Source: CAYMFD01 sp964389475
GTDB taxonomy: Bacteria; Bacteroidota; Bacteroidia; Chitinophagales; Saprospiraceae
DNA length: 43,925 bases
Reading direction: 5' to 3'
Assembly: GCA_964389475.1 (NCBI GenBank)
Contig: CAYMFD010000019.1
Coordinates: 1 to 43,925 of the forward strand
Shown here: positions 8,678 to 15,618 of the stretch, piece by piece
Position numbering within the stretch: the first letter of the stretch is position 1
Layout of the letters: each line of letters opens with the position of its first letter
Made by a program: the position numbers and the translations under genes
Notes under the pieces: generated by a model
Databases searched by the model: none
Told to the model about the DNA's origin: nothing
The model's input: the letters and a program-made list of their open reading frames with translations, nothing else

Positions 8678-8691
8678 ATGATAGTCATCAC
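8678..8691. promoter_or_regulatory. FNR/CRP-type operator candidate upstream of ccoS
   Basis: The minus strand reads GTGAT-GACT-ATCAT, matching the FNR consensus TTGAT-N4-ATCAA at four of five bases in each half. It lies 87-100 bp upstream of the ccoS start. FNR-family control of cbb3 operons under low oxygen is well known, so the position is meaningful, though a short dyad can arise by chance. Confidence 0.4.
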
Positions 8692-8789
8692 CCATAGCAA
8701 AAAACAGAATGTGTAACTACCTTAATAAAAGGGTGGTAAACCTCTCCGCAACTAAAAGCTATACACTACCTGCAGTTGCGTTAATCGAC

Positions 8790-8797
8790 TAACTTTG
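8790..8797 (+). promoter_or_regulatory. -7 promoter element for the DUF983 gene
   Basis: TAACTTTG is a perfect match to TAnnTTTG and lies 24 nt before the ATG. A matching TTTG at the usual upstream spacing is not seen. Confidence 0.5.
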
Positions 8798-8821
8798 CCT
8801 AGTACAACTCAATAAGTAAGC

Positions 8822-9190
8822 ATGAAAATCTTGACCAGCATATTTAAGTATAAGTGTCCACGCTGCCGGAGAGGCGACTTGTTTGAGCAGCCATTTAAAA
8901 TGTCGGAACCACTCAACATGCATGAGAAGTGTGACCATTGTGGACAGCTATTCGAGCCAGAACCGGGCTACTACTTCGGCGCCATGTTTATTTCTTATAT
9001 CTGGACGGGATTTGCCTGTCTCGGCATTGTAGGCTTCTGTATGATCGTACTAGGCTGGGAGGTAGGCCCTTCTTTCGCCCTACTTATATCAGTGGCGGTA
9101 GTGAGTTATTTCTGGATACTGAGGGTATCTAGATCGATGTACATACACCTCGATGTCCGATACGACCCAGAGGCTAGTCTTGACAAATGA
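8822..9190 (+). CDS. DUF983 family zinc-ribbon membrane protein
   Basis: A 122-aa protein with an N-terminal zinc ribbon (Cys12, Cys15, Cys37, Cys40; CPRCRRGDLFE and CDHCG), the DUF983 hallmark EPEPGYYFGAMF, and two hydrophobic helices (about 53-80 and 84-105). The biochemical role is unknown. It is divergent from the cco operon; DUF983 genes are often found near oxidase genes, which may mean a role in haem or copper handling (inference). Its 3' end overlaps the convergent hydrolase gene by 17 bp. Confidence 0.88.
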   Translation: MKILTSIFKYKCPRCRRGDLFEQPFKMSEPLNMHEKCDHCGQLFEPEPGYYFGAMFISYIWTGFACLGIVGFCMIVLGWEVGPSFALLISVAVVSYFWILRVSRSMYIHLDVRYDPEASLDK

Positions 9191-10103
9191 TGTAGCGGGA
9201 AGTATCTCCAATACGATCATATGGGCACGGAGCTGTCGTATCTATCCCCAGCCAATATCGTAGAGACTTAACGCCAGCTGTACTCATTATATGGTAGCGA
9301 TGATTAGATATATTATCATACAAGGTCTTCTGCCGACGTACTCTAGAACCATCTAGCATGACGACATTACTAGGCCATGAGGCCCATGACTGAGGAAGGT
9401 TGAGGCCTAGACGGTCTATATCGTCCGTAGATCGAGCATAGCCTAGTACACGATCAGTATCATGGCGGTAGATCACCACGGTATCAGCCGCAGCCGCGAG
9501 TGTCTCTATGTGTGTCTCGAAACTATCAATAGGCAGATCTGCAGCAGCCAGTACTAGACGCTTGATGGGTAAGTTGTAGTCTGACCGCTGCCAGTCTAGT
9601 AGGAAGTCAAGTATGACCCTATTACCCATACTATGGGCCATGATTGATATCTCGGCATCCACTGCGGCAAGCAGGTGAGCTACTACAGGAGCTAGCAGGT
9701 CAGCTCGACCATGAATGAGCTTCTTTTCCTTACTGTATACACGATGGGTATCATACATCACATTGAGGATGACTGTGTACGGTGAGTCCGTGTCAGGCAA
9801 TACAGCCGCTCGCACCTGCTTCGACATATATCGCTCATACCAAAGATCACCAGCCGAAAAGCCGTGAATATATACTAGGACCCTATCTCCAGCCACATCC
9901 TTACGTAAGCTGTCGGTCAATCGATCTAGGTCTATACTGTCTCGATAGGTGTCAGGTCGTCGCAGCTTGTCACCATCACTAAGGTAGCGACCTCCAGACA
10001 CTGTCTGATCATCGTGTACCCGCACAAAGTAGTGTGGCGCTTCTTGAGCTGATAGACTACATAGGCTACTGAGGAGAACAAGAATGACAAAGACTTCCTT
10101 CAT
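9174..10103 (-). CDS. secreted alpha/beta hydrolase (DUF900-like)
   Basis: A 309-aa protein from the chosen ATG at 10103, which gives a clear signal peptide (MKEVFVILVLLSSLCSLSAQ). A longer reading frame extends to 10172 but would bury the signal. The alpha/beta hydrolase fold is supported by VLVYIHGFSAG (oxyanion loop, about 76-84) and the nucleophile elbow AHSMGN with Ser158; a His near SNHRYHIMS in the C-terminal part is a good catalytic candidate. The pattern resembles DUF900 esterase/lipase-like proteins. The substrate is unknown. It is convergent with and overlaps DUF983 by 17 bp, and is divergent from SatD. Confidence 0.75.
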   Translation of the reverse strand: MKEVFVILVLLSSLCSLSAQEAPHYFVRVHDDQTVSGGRYLSDGDKLRRPDTYRDSIDLDRLTDSLRKDVAGDRVLVYIHGFSAGDLWYERYMSKQVRAAVLPDTDSPYTVILNVMYDTHRVYSKEKKLIHGRADLLAPVVAHLLAAVDAEISIMAHSMGNRVILDFLLDWQRSDYNLPIKRLVLAAADLPIDSFETHIETLAAAADTVVIYRHDTDRVLGYARSTDDIDRLGLNLPQSWASWPSNVVMLDGSRVRRQKTLYDNISNHRYHIMSTAGVKSLRYWLGIDTTAPCPYDRIGDTSRYIICQD

Positions 10104-10170
10104 GCTCATGTTAACGGATAGGTGGGGAACCTTGTTACAAAGTGTATCACCGAATACTTTTAGAACAAAC

Positions 10171-10192
10171 AATTAAGTCTGTAGACTTAATT
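10171..10192. promoter_or_regulatory. palindromic operator, copy 1, upstream of satD
   Basis: Arms of 10 bp around a central GT; the core 10173-10190 reads TTAAGTCTGTAGACTTAA and is a perfect palindrome except for the GT centre. It is the most distal and most symmetrical of three copies spaced exactly 28 bp apart. Confidence 0.75.
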
Positions 10193-10200
10193 TTATGTTT

Positions 10201-10218
10201 TTAAGTCTGTAGGCTTAA
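10201..10218. promoter_or_regulatory. palindromic operator, copy 2, upstream of satD
   Basis: TTAAGTCTGTAGGCTTAA, one base away from copy 1. It is followed by a 10-bp T-rich linker (TTTTGGGTTT) that is nearly the same as the linker after copy 1 and contains the -33 TTTG. Confidence 0.75.
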
Positions 10219-10219
10219 T

Positions 10220-10251
10220 TTTGGGTTTTTAAGCCTGTAGACTTATCTTTG
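10220..10251 (+). promoter_or_regulatory. consensus Bacteroidota promoter of satD
   Basis: TTTG at 10220-10223, a 20-nt spacer, and TATCTTTG at 10244-10251 match the primary sigma consensus TTTG-N19-21-TAnnTTTG exactly. The expected transcript start is near 10258, about 27 nt before the ATG at 10285. Confidence 0.75.
10229..10246. promoter_or_regulatory. palindromic operator, copy 3, between -33 and -7 of satD
   Basis: TTAAGCCTGTAGACTTAT. It lies in the promoter spacer and overlaps the first bases of the -7 box, where a bound protein would block RNA polymerase. Apart from its centre and last base it is the reverse complement of copy 2. Confidence 0.75.
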
Positions 10252-10284
10252 CCGGAGCTCTACAAAAGTAGATCAGAATTGAAT

Positions 10285-10950
10285 ATGAGTAACAAAGCAA
10301 TATTAACGTGTGATCTTGTAGGGTTTTCTAAACTCAATAGCAAGACACGGTTGTCACTGATCGATCGTGTCAAAGTATTAATCGGAACACTATCGAGTGA
10401 AACGCAAGCGGAATACATTATATACAGAGGAGATAGCTTACAGGGTATATTGCACAGGTCTTGGGAAGCTTTAAGACACGCAATAAGACTAAAAGCCTAC
10501 ATCAAATCTTACAGGATAGACAAGGGCACAAGGTCTACACAAGCTGACATACGGATATCCATCGGTATAGGGACAATAGATTATCTAGGAGAGACTTTGT
10601 TAGATAGCGACGGACCAGCCTTTCGCTATTCGGGCAGAACCTTGGACACTATGAAAAAAGGTGGACGAAGCCTTAAACTTACTACACCCAACGACCCAAC
10701 AAATAAAAAATGGGATCTAATATTAACCTTACTAGAAGAGATCATGGATCAATGGACGATTTCATCTGCTGAGGTGGTATGGAGGCTGCTCAGTGGTATG
10801 GATGATAAAGGGATTGCGAATGACTTGAATATATCTCATCCAGCAGTAAGCCTAAGAAAGAAGCATGCAGGATGGGATGCCATAGAACAGACCATCCTCT
10901 ACTTTGAAGATGATTTCACTCAAGTACGAGGCAATGGATCTATTTCTTAG
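10285..10950 (+). CDS. SatD family protein with cyclase-like domain and C-terminal HTH
   Basis: A 221-aa protein from ATG 10285; a TTG frame start at 10249 falls inside the promoter and is rejected. Residues 1-135 match the SatD family and look like a class III nucleotidyl-cyclase fold: CDLVGFSK with Asp10, YRGDSLQG with Asp50 (the two metal-Asp positions are about 40-45 apart in cyclases), RISIGIG (90-96) and SGRTL with Arg118. Residues about 160-198 form a sigma-region-4-like HTH (GIANDLNISHPAVSLRKK). It overlaps the following DUF3307 gene by 17 bp. The three palindromes in its promoter suggest autoregulation. The family call is good; cyclase fold and function are inference. Confidence 0.8.
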   Translation: MSNKAILTCDLVGFSKLNSKTRLSLIDRVKVLIGTLSSETQAEYIIYRGDSLQGILHRSWEALRHAIRLKAYIKSYRIDKGTRSTQADIRISIGIGTIDYLGETLLDSDGPAFRYSGRTLDTMKKGGRSLKLTTPNDPTNKKWDLILTLLEEIMDQWTISSAEVVWRLLSGMDDKGIANDLNISHPAVSLRKKHAGWDAIEQTILYFEDDFTQVRGNGSIS

Positions 10951-11656
10951 ACTAGTAATAGCTCATATCATCACTGACTTCTTTCTTCAGCCAGACACAT
11001 GAGTGGCTGACAAGAAGGGAAAAACGTATCGATCCAAGTACCTCTACTTACATGTCGCCCTAACAGGCATAGTCGCTTGGCTGTTTTTGTACGACTGGAG
11101 CCTCTGGTACGTAGCCCTCTTTATAGCGATTACACATTTATTAATAGATCTATACAAACTGACATGCTGTCCAGATAACCTTATAAGCTTCATTTGCGAT
11201 CAAGTCTATCACATCATCATCCTTGGCCTATCCGCCGTATATCTCATGGATAGTTCAGCGATTATCCTGGAAGCAATAAGCAGTTTAGCAACTGACACCC
11301 AATGGCTGTCCATAATAGCGGGCTACTTAATCGTCACTACGCCAATGGGTTACCTAGTGGGGTTAGCTACACGTAGGTGGAGGGTAGATCTCACGCAGGG
11401 CAGAGACGATAGAAACAGCCTAAAGGATGCTGGGATCTGGATCGGCATACTCGAAAGAGTCCTAGTGGTAACCTTCGTCATCTTTGACCAATTACAGGCT
11501 ATAGGCTTCCTAATAGCTGCAAAATCTATCCTAAGATTTAGCGACAGATCAGAAGACAATCCCCGCAAACAAACAGAATATGTACTGATCGGCACACTCA
11601 TAAGTTATACCATAGCGCTGATAGTCGGCTTACTCATCCAAAGTACAATCGACTAA
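10934..11656 (+). CDS. DUF3307 family membrane protein, interrupted by in-frame TGA at codon 23
   Basis: The natural start is ATG 10934, inside the satD 3' end. The first 22 codons give MDLFLRLVIAHIITDFF followed by LQPDT, the usual DUF3307 opening, then TGA (11000-11002), then GTG (11003) and VADKKGKTYRSKYLYLH in the same frame. Family members have Trp at this position (LQP..W..DK), so TGG to TGA is the simplest explanation. The remaining 217 aa have several hydrophobic helices including TGIVAWLFLYDW and ITHLLIDLYKL. The gene may be a recent pseudogene, a base-call error, or may restart at GTG 11003 without its first helix. Function is unknown; it is a constant partner of SatD. Confidence 0.75.
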
Positions 11657-11709
11657 CTAATACATACAGTGTAATCATTGACCAACTATCACATAACGTA
11701 GAGCCTTAG

Positions 11710-11717
11710 TACTTTTG
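11710..11717 (+). promoter_or_regulatory. -7 promoter element of the TPR lipoprotein gene
   Basis: TACTTTTG matches TAnnTTTG exactly, 18 nt before the ATG at 11736. No convincing TTTG at -33 is present. Confidence 0.45.
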
Positions 11718-11735
11718 TAGCCTAAACGTATCGCC

Positions 11736-13178
11736 ATGAGTATCATCCGTCAACTATCCTACCTGCTAATCGTAATGTGTGTGGCCTGCTCTCCCAAGAC
11801 CACGGTAGACACGACCACACCACCAGAGCCACCCACGCCACCTACGCCACCGGTCGAGCGGTCCACTCCATGTACGACCTTTAATGACCTAAACACTAGC
11901 GAGCGAGACCAGGCGGAGACGGCCTACGTACTATATAAGGACTTCCTCAAAGCTGGCGATCTAGCACAGGCGCATCGTCAATGGAAACGTGCCTATAACC
12001 TGGCGCCTGGTAGTAATGGCAGGGTCAAGTACCAGTATGAGGATGGCGTAAAGATCTACGAACAGCTACATCAGCAGACTGATGATAAAGCTCTTAAAGA
12101 TCGATACGTAGATACCATCATGATGATCTATGACCAGCGAGTGGAGTGCTTCGGTGGTCAAGCATACATCGACGGTCGCAAGGGCTTTGATTACTATTAC
12201 AAGTACTCGAACAAGGTATCGCAAGACCAGATCTTTGATCTTTTCAGGTCTGCCGCAGATGCTGGGGGCGAGGATATGGACTACTTTATCGTCAATCCAT
12301 TTACCAAGATGCTCCACGATCGCCTGATCGAGGGCCAGATACCACACCAAGAGGCACTACCTCATGCCAAGACGATCATAGCCGCTATCGAGAAGGGCAA
12401 GACGGATTGTAAGGGTACACTCTGTGATGCATGGAAGACGATCGACAAGTACGCATCCGCTCAGCTGACCGCCCTAGAGGGTGTAGATGACTTTTACGAT
12501 TGTGACTACTACACCGATCGATACTACACCGCCTATGAGGCCGACCCCGAGAATTGTGAGGTCATCGAACTTGCCTATCGACGGATGTTAAGGGGTAAGT
12601 GTCCTGCTGATGATAGTAAGTTGATGGCTGTCAAGGCTAGCAAAGACGAGAAGTGCTATACGCCACCGCCACCTCCTGGCAACCTTCGTCAGGGCTTTGA
12701 CTGCTACTCAAGTGGAGACTACCGCTGTGCTATCGAGAAGTTCCTTGCATACGTAGACAGTACCGACGACTCAGAGAAGAAGGCCAAGTACCTGCTGACC
12801 GTTGCTAAGATCTACTATGGCGACATCCGAGACTTCCCATCTTCTCGCAAGTATGCTAAAATGGCTGCTGTACAAAAGCCTAAATGGGGAGATCCCTACA
12901 TCCTAATAGGCAAGCTATACGCGAGCAGTGGGCCACTCTGCGGACCTGGCACCGGGTGGGATAGTCAAGTGGTGACCTGGCCTGCCATCGATATGTTTAC
13001 CAAGGCCAAGCAGGTAGATCCATCTGTAGCCTCTGAGGCCAACAAGTGGATCAGAGACTACCAGCAGTATATGCCGTCTAAGGGCGACATCTTTCAGCGA
13101 ACCAATCTAACAATGGGTGGCCCGTTTAAGGTGAAATGCTGGATCAACGAAACAACAACCGTCAGAGCTGCTCCCTGA
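11736..13178 (+). CDS. lipoprotein with tetratricopeptide-like repeats
   Basis: A 480-aa lipoprotein: hydrophobic signal with Cys18 as likely lipidated residue, then a Thr/Pro-rich linker (about 24-42, TTPPEPPTPPTPP). The mature part has alternating helical repeats resembling TPRs, for example AYVLYKDFLKAGDLAQAHRQW (split over 63-83) and the C-terminal GFDCYSSGDYRCAIEKF unit. Several cysteines are spread through the chain and may form disulfides. Such proteins in Saprospiria are anchored scaffold proteins of unknown role. It is monocistronic and convergent with the 143-aa gene. Confidence 0.75.
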   Translation: MSIIRQLSYLLIVMCVACSPKTTVDTTTPPEPPTPPTPPVERSTPCTTFNDLNTSERDQAETAYVLYKDFLKAGDLAQAHRQWKRAYNLAPGSNGRVKYQYEDGVKIYEQLHQQTDDKALKDRYVDTIMMIYDQRVECFGGQAYIDGRKGFDYYYKYSNKVSQDQIFDLFRSAADAGGEDMDYFIVNPFTKMLHDRLIEGQIPHQEALPHAKTIIAAIEKGKTDCKGTLCDAWKTIDKYASAQLTALEGVDDFYDCDYYTDRYYTAYEADPENCEVIELAYRRMLRGKCPADDSKLMAVKASKDEKCYTPPPPPGNLRQGFDCYSSGDYRCAIEKFLAYVDSTDDSEKKAKYLLTVAKIYYGDIRDFPSSRKYAKMAAVQKPKWGDPYILIGKLYASSGPLCGPGTGWDSQVVTWPAIDMFTKAKQVDPSVASEANKWIRDYQQYMPSKGDIFQRTNLTMGGPFKVKCWINETTTVRAAP

Positions 13179-13197
13179 TTATTGTGTAAGCGAGATC

Positions 13198-13629
13198 TTA
13201 AGGATTACAACGCTTGTACTTCTTCCAGATCTTTATGAATGCCTTGGCCATGTCTTTACTTGACTTAGCGTTGAAGCGTATGACATCATTGTTGTCCTCT
13301 AATGCTGGAGCGGCACAGGCGACAGGTTTAGTGCTGGCGTTGTAGATGGCGATTTCCTGTACGAAAGGCACAAAGTCAGACTCTGAGATAAAGCAGAAAT
13401 ACTCCTGAAGGTCTTTCTTACTGATCTTATACTTCTTCTGATAGAGCTTGATATTTTTCTCGACGGTCCTACTTGATGGCACGAGGTAGCGATATTTTGT
13501 ACTCTCCCCTAGGTTGACACTTACTAACTCTGTGAAGTCCTTGTTCTCCACATCATAGTGTAGTGTAGGGCTGATCACCCATACTTCCTTGGCCTTGTCT
13601 TCGAGTTTTATCAGTTGCTTTAACGTCAT
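13198..13629 (-). CDS. hypothetical protein (143 aa)
   Basis: A soluble 143-aa protein I do not recognise with confidence. The pattern KEVWVISPTLHYDVENKDF followed by VSVNL and KYRYLVPSS resembles stand-alone PLD-like sensor or effector domains attached to regulators, but no HKD motif is visible. The C-terminus is Lys-rich (IKIWKKYKRCNP). It follows the N-acetylglucosamine kinase gene by 22 bp, and TATCTTTC at 13662-13669 on the minus strand could be its own weak -7 element. Confidence 0.65.
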   Translation of the reverse strand: MTLKQLIKLEDKAKEVWVISPTLHYDVENKDFTELVSVNLGESTKYRYLVPSSRTVEKNIKLYQKKYKISKKDLQEYFCFISESDFVPFVQEIAIYNASTKPVACAAPALEDNNDVIRFNAKSSKDMAKAFIKIWKKYKRCNP

Positions 13630-13651
13630 GGTCTTATGATTTTGATCTTGC

Positions 13652-14470
13652 TTATGAATGCGAAAGATAGTGATTAATCAAATGTTTGGCTGGTGACTGC
13701 GCTACCTGTGCTAGGCGATAACCACGCCGCTCAAGTACTGCCGCTAGCTCTGCTCGAAATGCCGCTGCTACCCCACCCGCTGCATATACTTCATGACCAA
13801 ACGTTTTAGGATAGCATGCCACTCTAAGATCAACGAAGTTTTCTAACGCATCATAAATAATCTCCCTGGCCCAATCCTCTGACCGGTAGGTGGACAGTAC
13901 ATGCGTGAAGGATGCCACATAGGTAGCAGGGCTCCCCTTCCCATATAAGCATTCTAAGATAGCCGCTCGACCTAGGTCATGTGTCTTGGCAAGAGCATCA
14001 AGACTATCAGGCGGTAGTCGGCCGTATAAATACATTTGGAGAAAGGATCGACCCATGGCATAACCACTACCCTCATCGCTGACTAGGTAGCCCAGACTAG
14101 GCTGGCCTACGGTAAACTTCCCACCTACCACGCTAAAAGATTGACTACCCGTACCTAGCAAGCAAAATATGCCATCACGTCTGTCATAAGCATGCCACAC
14201 GGCGTGTAGGTCAGAGTAGCAAACTACTTGGTCTAGACCAAGCAGACCACTTACTGCGGCACTCATCTCAGCCGAACCATCGAATCCTGCCAGATAGACA
14301 ACCGCCTTATCCGCCCTTTCGCATAGAGCACTTTCTGCATCTGCGAGTTTCCGATCTCGACTAGTAGCAGCGTTGAAGCCTGCACCATCATACTGCGATG
14401 CTACTGCGCCATCTGTCAGCAAATACCACGACGACCGGGTACCACCGGCCTCTATCAGTAGCAGCGCCAC
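13652..14470 (-). CDS. N-acetylglucosamine kinase-like ATPase (BadF/BadG family)
   Basis: A 272-aa ASKHA-fold sugar kinase. The N-terminal phosphate-1 loop reads IEAGGTRSSWYL (6-17). LLGTGSQSF and VSDEGSGYAMG form the middle phosphate and sugar-binding loops, and YAAGGVAAAFR is the adenosine motif. Family members phosphorylate N-acetylglucosamine or related amino sugars in wall recycling. The start is GTG at 14470, directly after the ribBA stop codon (TAG|GTG), so the two genes should be translationally coupled. Exact substrate is not provable from sequence. Confidence 0.85.
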   Translation of the reverse strand: MALLLIEAGGTRSSWYLLTDGAVASQYDGAGFNAATSRDRKLADAESALCERADKAVVYLAGFDGSAEMSAAVSGLLGLDQVVCYSDLHAVWHAYDRRDGIFCLLGTGSQSFSVVGGKFTVGQPSLGYLVSDEGSGYAMGRSFLQMYLYGRLPPDSLDALAKTHDLGRAAILECLYGKGSPATYVASFTHVLSTYRSEDWAREIIYDALENFVDLRVACYPKTFGHEVYAAGGVAAAFRAELAAVLERRGYRLAQVAQSPAKHLINHYLSHS

Positions 14471-15604
14471 CTAGCCCATCGCTACTGTCTCGACAATCTC
14501 TAGTCCATAGCCAGTGATGCCAATACGACGCTTCTTAGTATTGGATAGTAAGCGGATCTGCTTGACATTAAAGTCTCGCAGGATCTGAGCACCTATACCG
14601 AAGTCTCGCTGCTCCTCGCTGATGGTGGGGTCGTTGTCTTTATTGGTATCTAGCAGGCGAAGCTTATTGATGATACTATCGCCTTTCTCACCGTGACGAA
14701 TGTAGAGTAAGATGCCTTTGCCAGCTGTAGCTATCGTAGCCATCGCCTGCTCAAGCTTGGTGCCGTAGCCATCAAACAATATCCCGAGTATATCACCCGT
14801 CTCTGAGCTACTGTGAACACGTACGAGGCTAGGCTCCTGCACATCGAAGTCCCCCATCGATATTGCTAGGTGTACGTCGTCCGTCGTTATCTGGCGATAG
14901 GCCGTTACGTCAAACGTACCTAGGCCCGTCTTGATCTGTGTTTTCATCTCCACCTCGACGATCCGTTCGGTTTTCATACGATGCGCCACTAAGTCCTTGA
15001 TGCTGATAACTTTTAGGTCATGGGCCTTTGCTATCTCGAGTAACTGGGGTAGTCTAGCCATACTCCCATCGGCATTGAGTATCTCTACCAGGACACCTGC
15101 AGGATAACAACCTGCGAGTCGTGCAAGATCAACCGCCGCCTCTGTGTGCCCAGTACGTCTCAGCACGCCACCTTGCTTGGCAACTAGCGGGAATATATGA
15201 CCTGGTCGAGCAAAATCCTCTGCCGTACTGTGTGGATCGATCATAGCCTGTATACCGACCGCTCGATCGTAGGCACTGATACCCGTCGTACAGCCTTTTT
15301 TGAGGTAGTCGATAGATACTGTAAAGGCCGTCTCATGCAGGGCCGTATTACTACTGACCATCATGTTAAGCTCTAGCTTCTTAGCTAGGGACTCCTCTAC
15401 TGGTGTACATATGAGACCACGTCCGTGACTGGCCATGAAATTGATAATATCAGGCGTCACCTTATCCGCTGCACATATGAAGTCGCCTTCATTTTCACGG
15501 TCCTCGTCATCTACTACGATTACGACCTTTCCGTTTTTGATATCTGCAAGGGCTGCCTCGATCGTATCGAGCTCTAGTTCTGTACTTGTTTGTGTTTCTA
15601 TCAT
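14471..15604 (-). CDS. ribB: 3,4-dihydroxy-2-butanone-4-phosphate synthase with degenerate GTP cyclohydrolase II domain (RibBA-type)
   Basis: A 377-aa protein. The RibB half makes dihydroxybutanone phosphate for riboflavin and is intact: DDEDRENEGD (32-41), ASHGRGLIC, and RTGHTEAAVDLARLAG. The RibA half keeps the fold (RDFGIGAQILRD, ITGYGLEIVE) but the zinc-binding cysteines are gone: the segment at 261-281 reads VRVHSSSETG then DILGILFDGYG, where active enzymes have EC...RCDC, and the RQEGRGIG loop is RHGEKGDS. GTP cyclohydrolase activity is therefore not expected, and a separate ribA should exist elsewhere. It follows the glycosyltransferase gene by 14 bp. Confidence 0.92.
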   Translation of the reverse strand: MIETQTSTELELDTIEAALADIKNGKVVIVVDDEDRENEGDFICAADKVTPDIINFMASHGRGLICTPVEESLAKKLELNMMVSSNTALHETAFTVSIDYLKKGCTTGISAYDRAVGIQAMIDPHSTAEDFARPGHIFPLVAKQGGVLRRTGHTEAAVDLARLAGCYPAGVLVEILNADGSMARLPQLLEIAKAHDLKVISIKDLVAHRMKTERIVEVEMKTQIKTGLGTFDVTAYRQITTDDVHLAISMGDFDVQEPSLVRVHSSSETGDILGILFDGYGTKLEQAMATIATAGKGILLYIRHGEKGDSIINKLRLLDTNKDNDPTISEEQRDFGIGAQILRDFNVKQIRLLSNTKKRRIGITGYGLEIVETVAMG

Positions 15605-15618
15605 GGTAGGTATAGTTC

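Noticed and set aside
10171..10246. Three evenly spaced repeats that look like a small CRISPR array
   Set aside because: Repeats are short palindromes, the 10-bp linkers are themselves alike, and they lie on a consensus promoter, so operators fit better.
10249..10284. TTG start of SatD at 10249
   Set aside because: It lies inside the -7 box; ATG at 10285 gives the family N-terminus.
10934..11656. Genome-wide UGA-as-tryptophan code
   Set aside because: Trp is TGG throughout and several genes end in TGA (parE, the nuclease), so a single TGA in DUF3307 is a local event.
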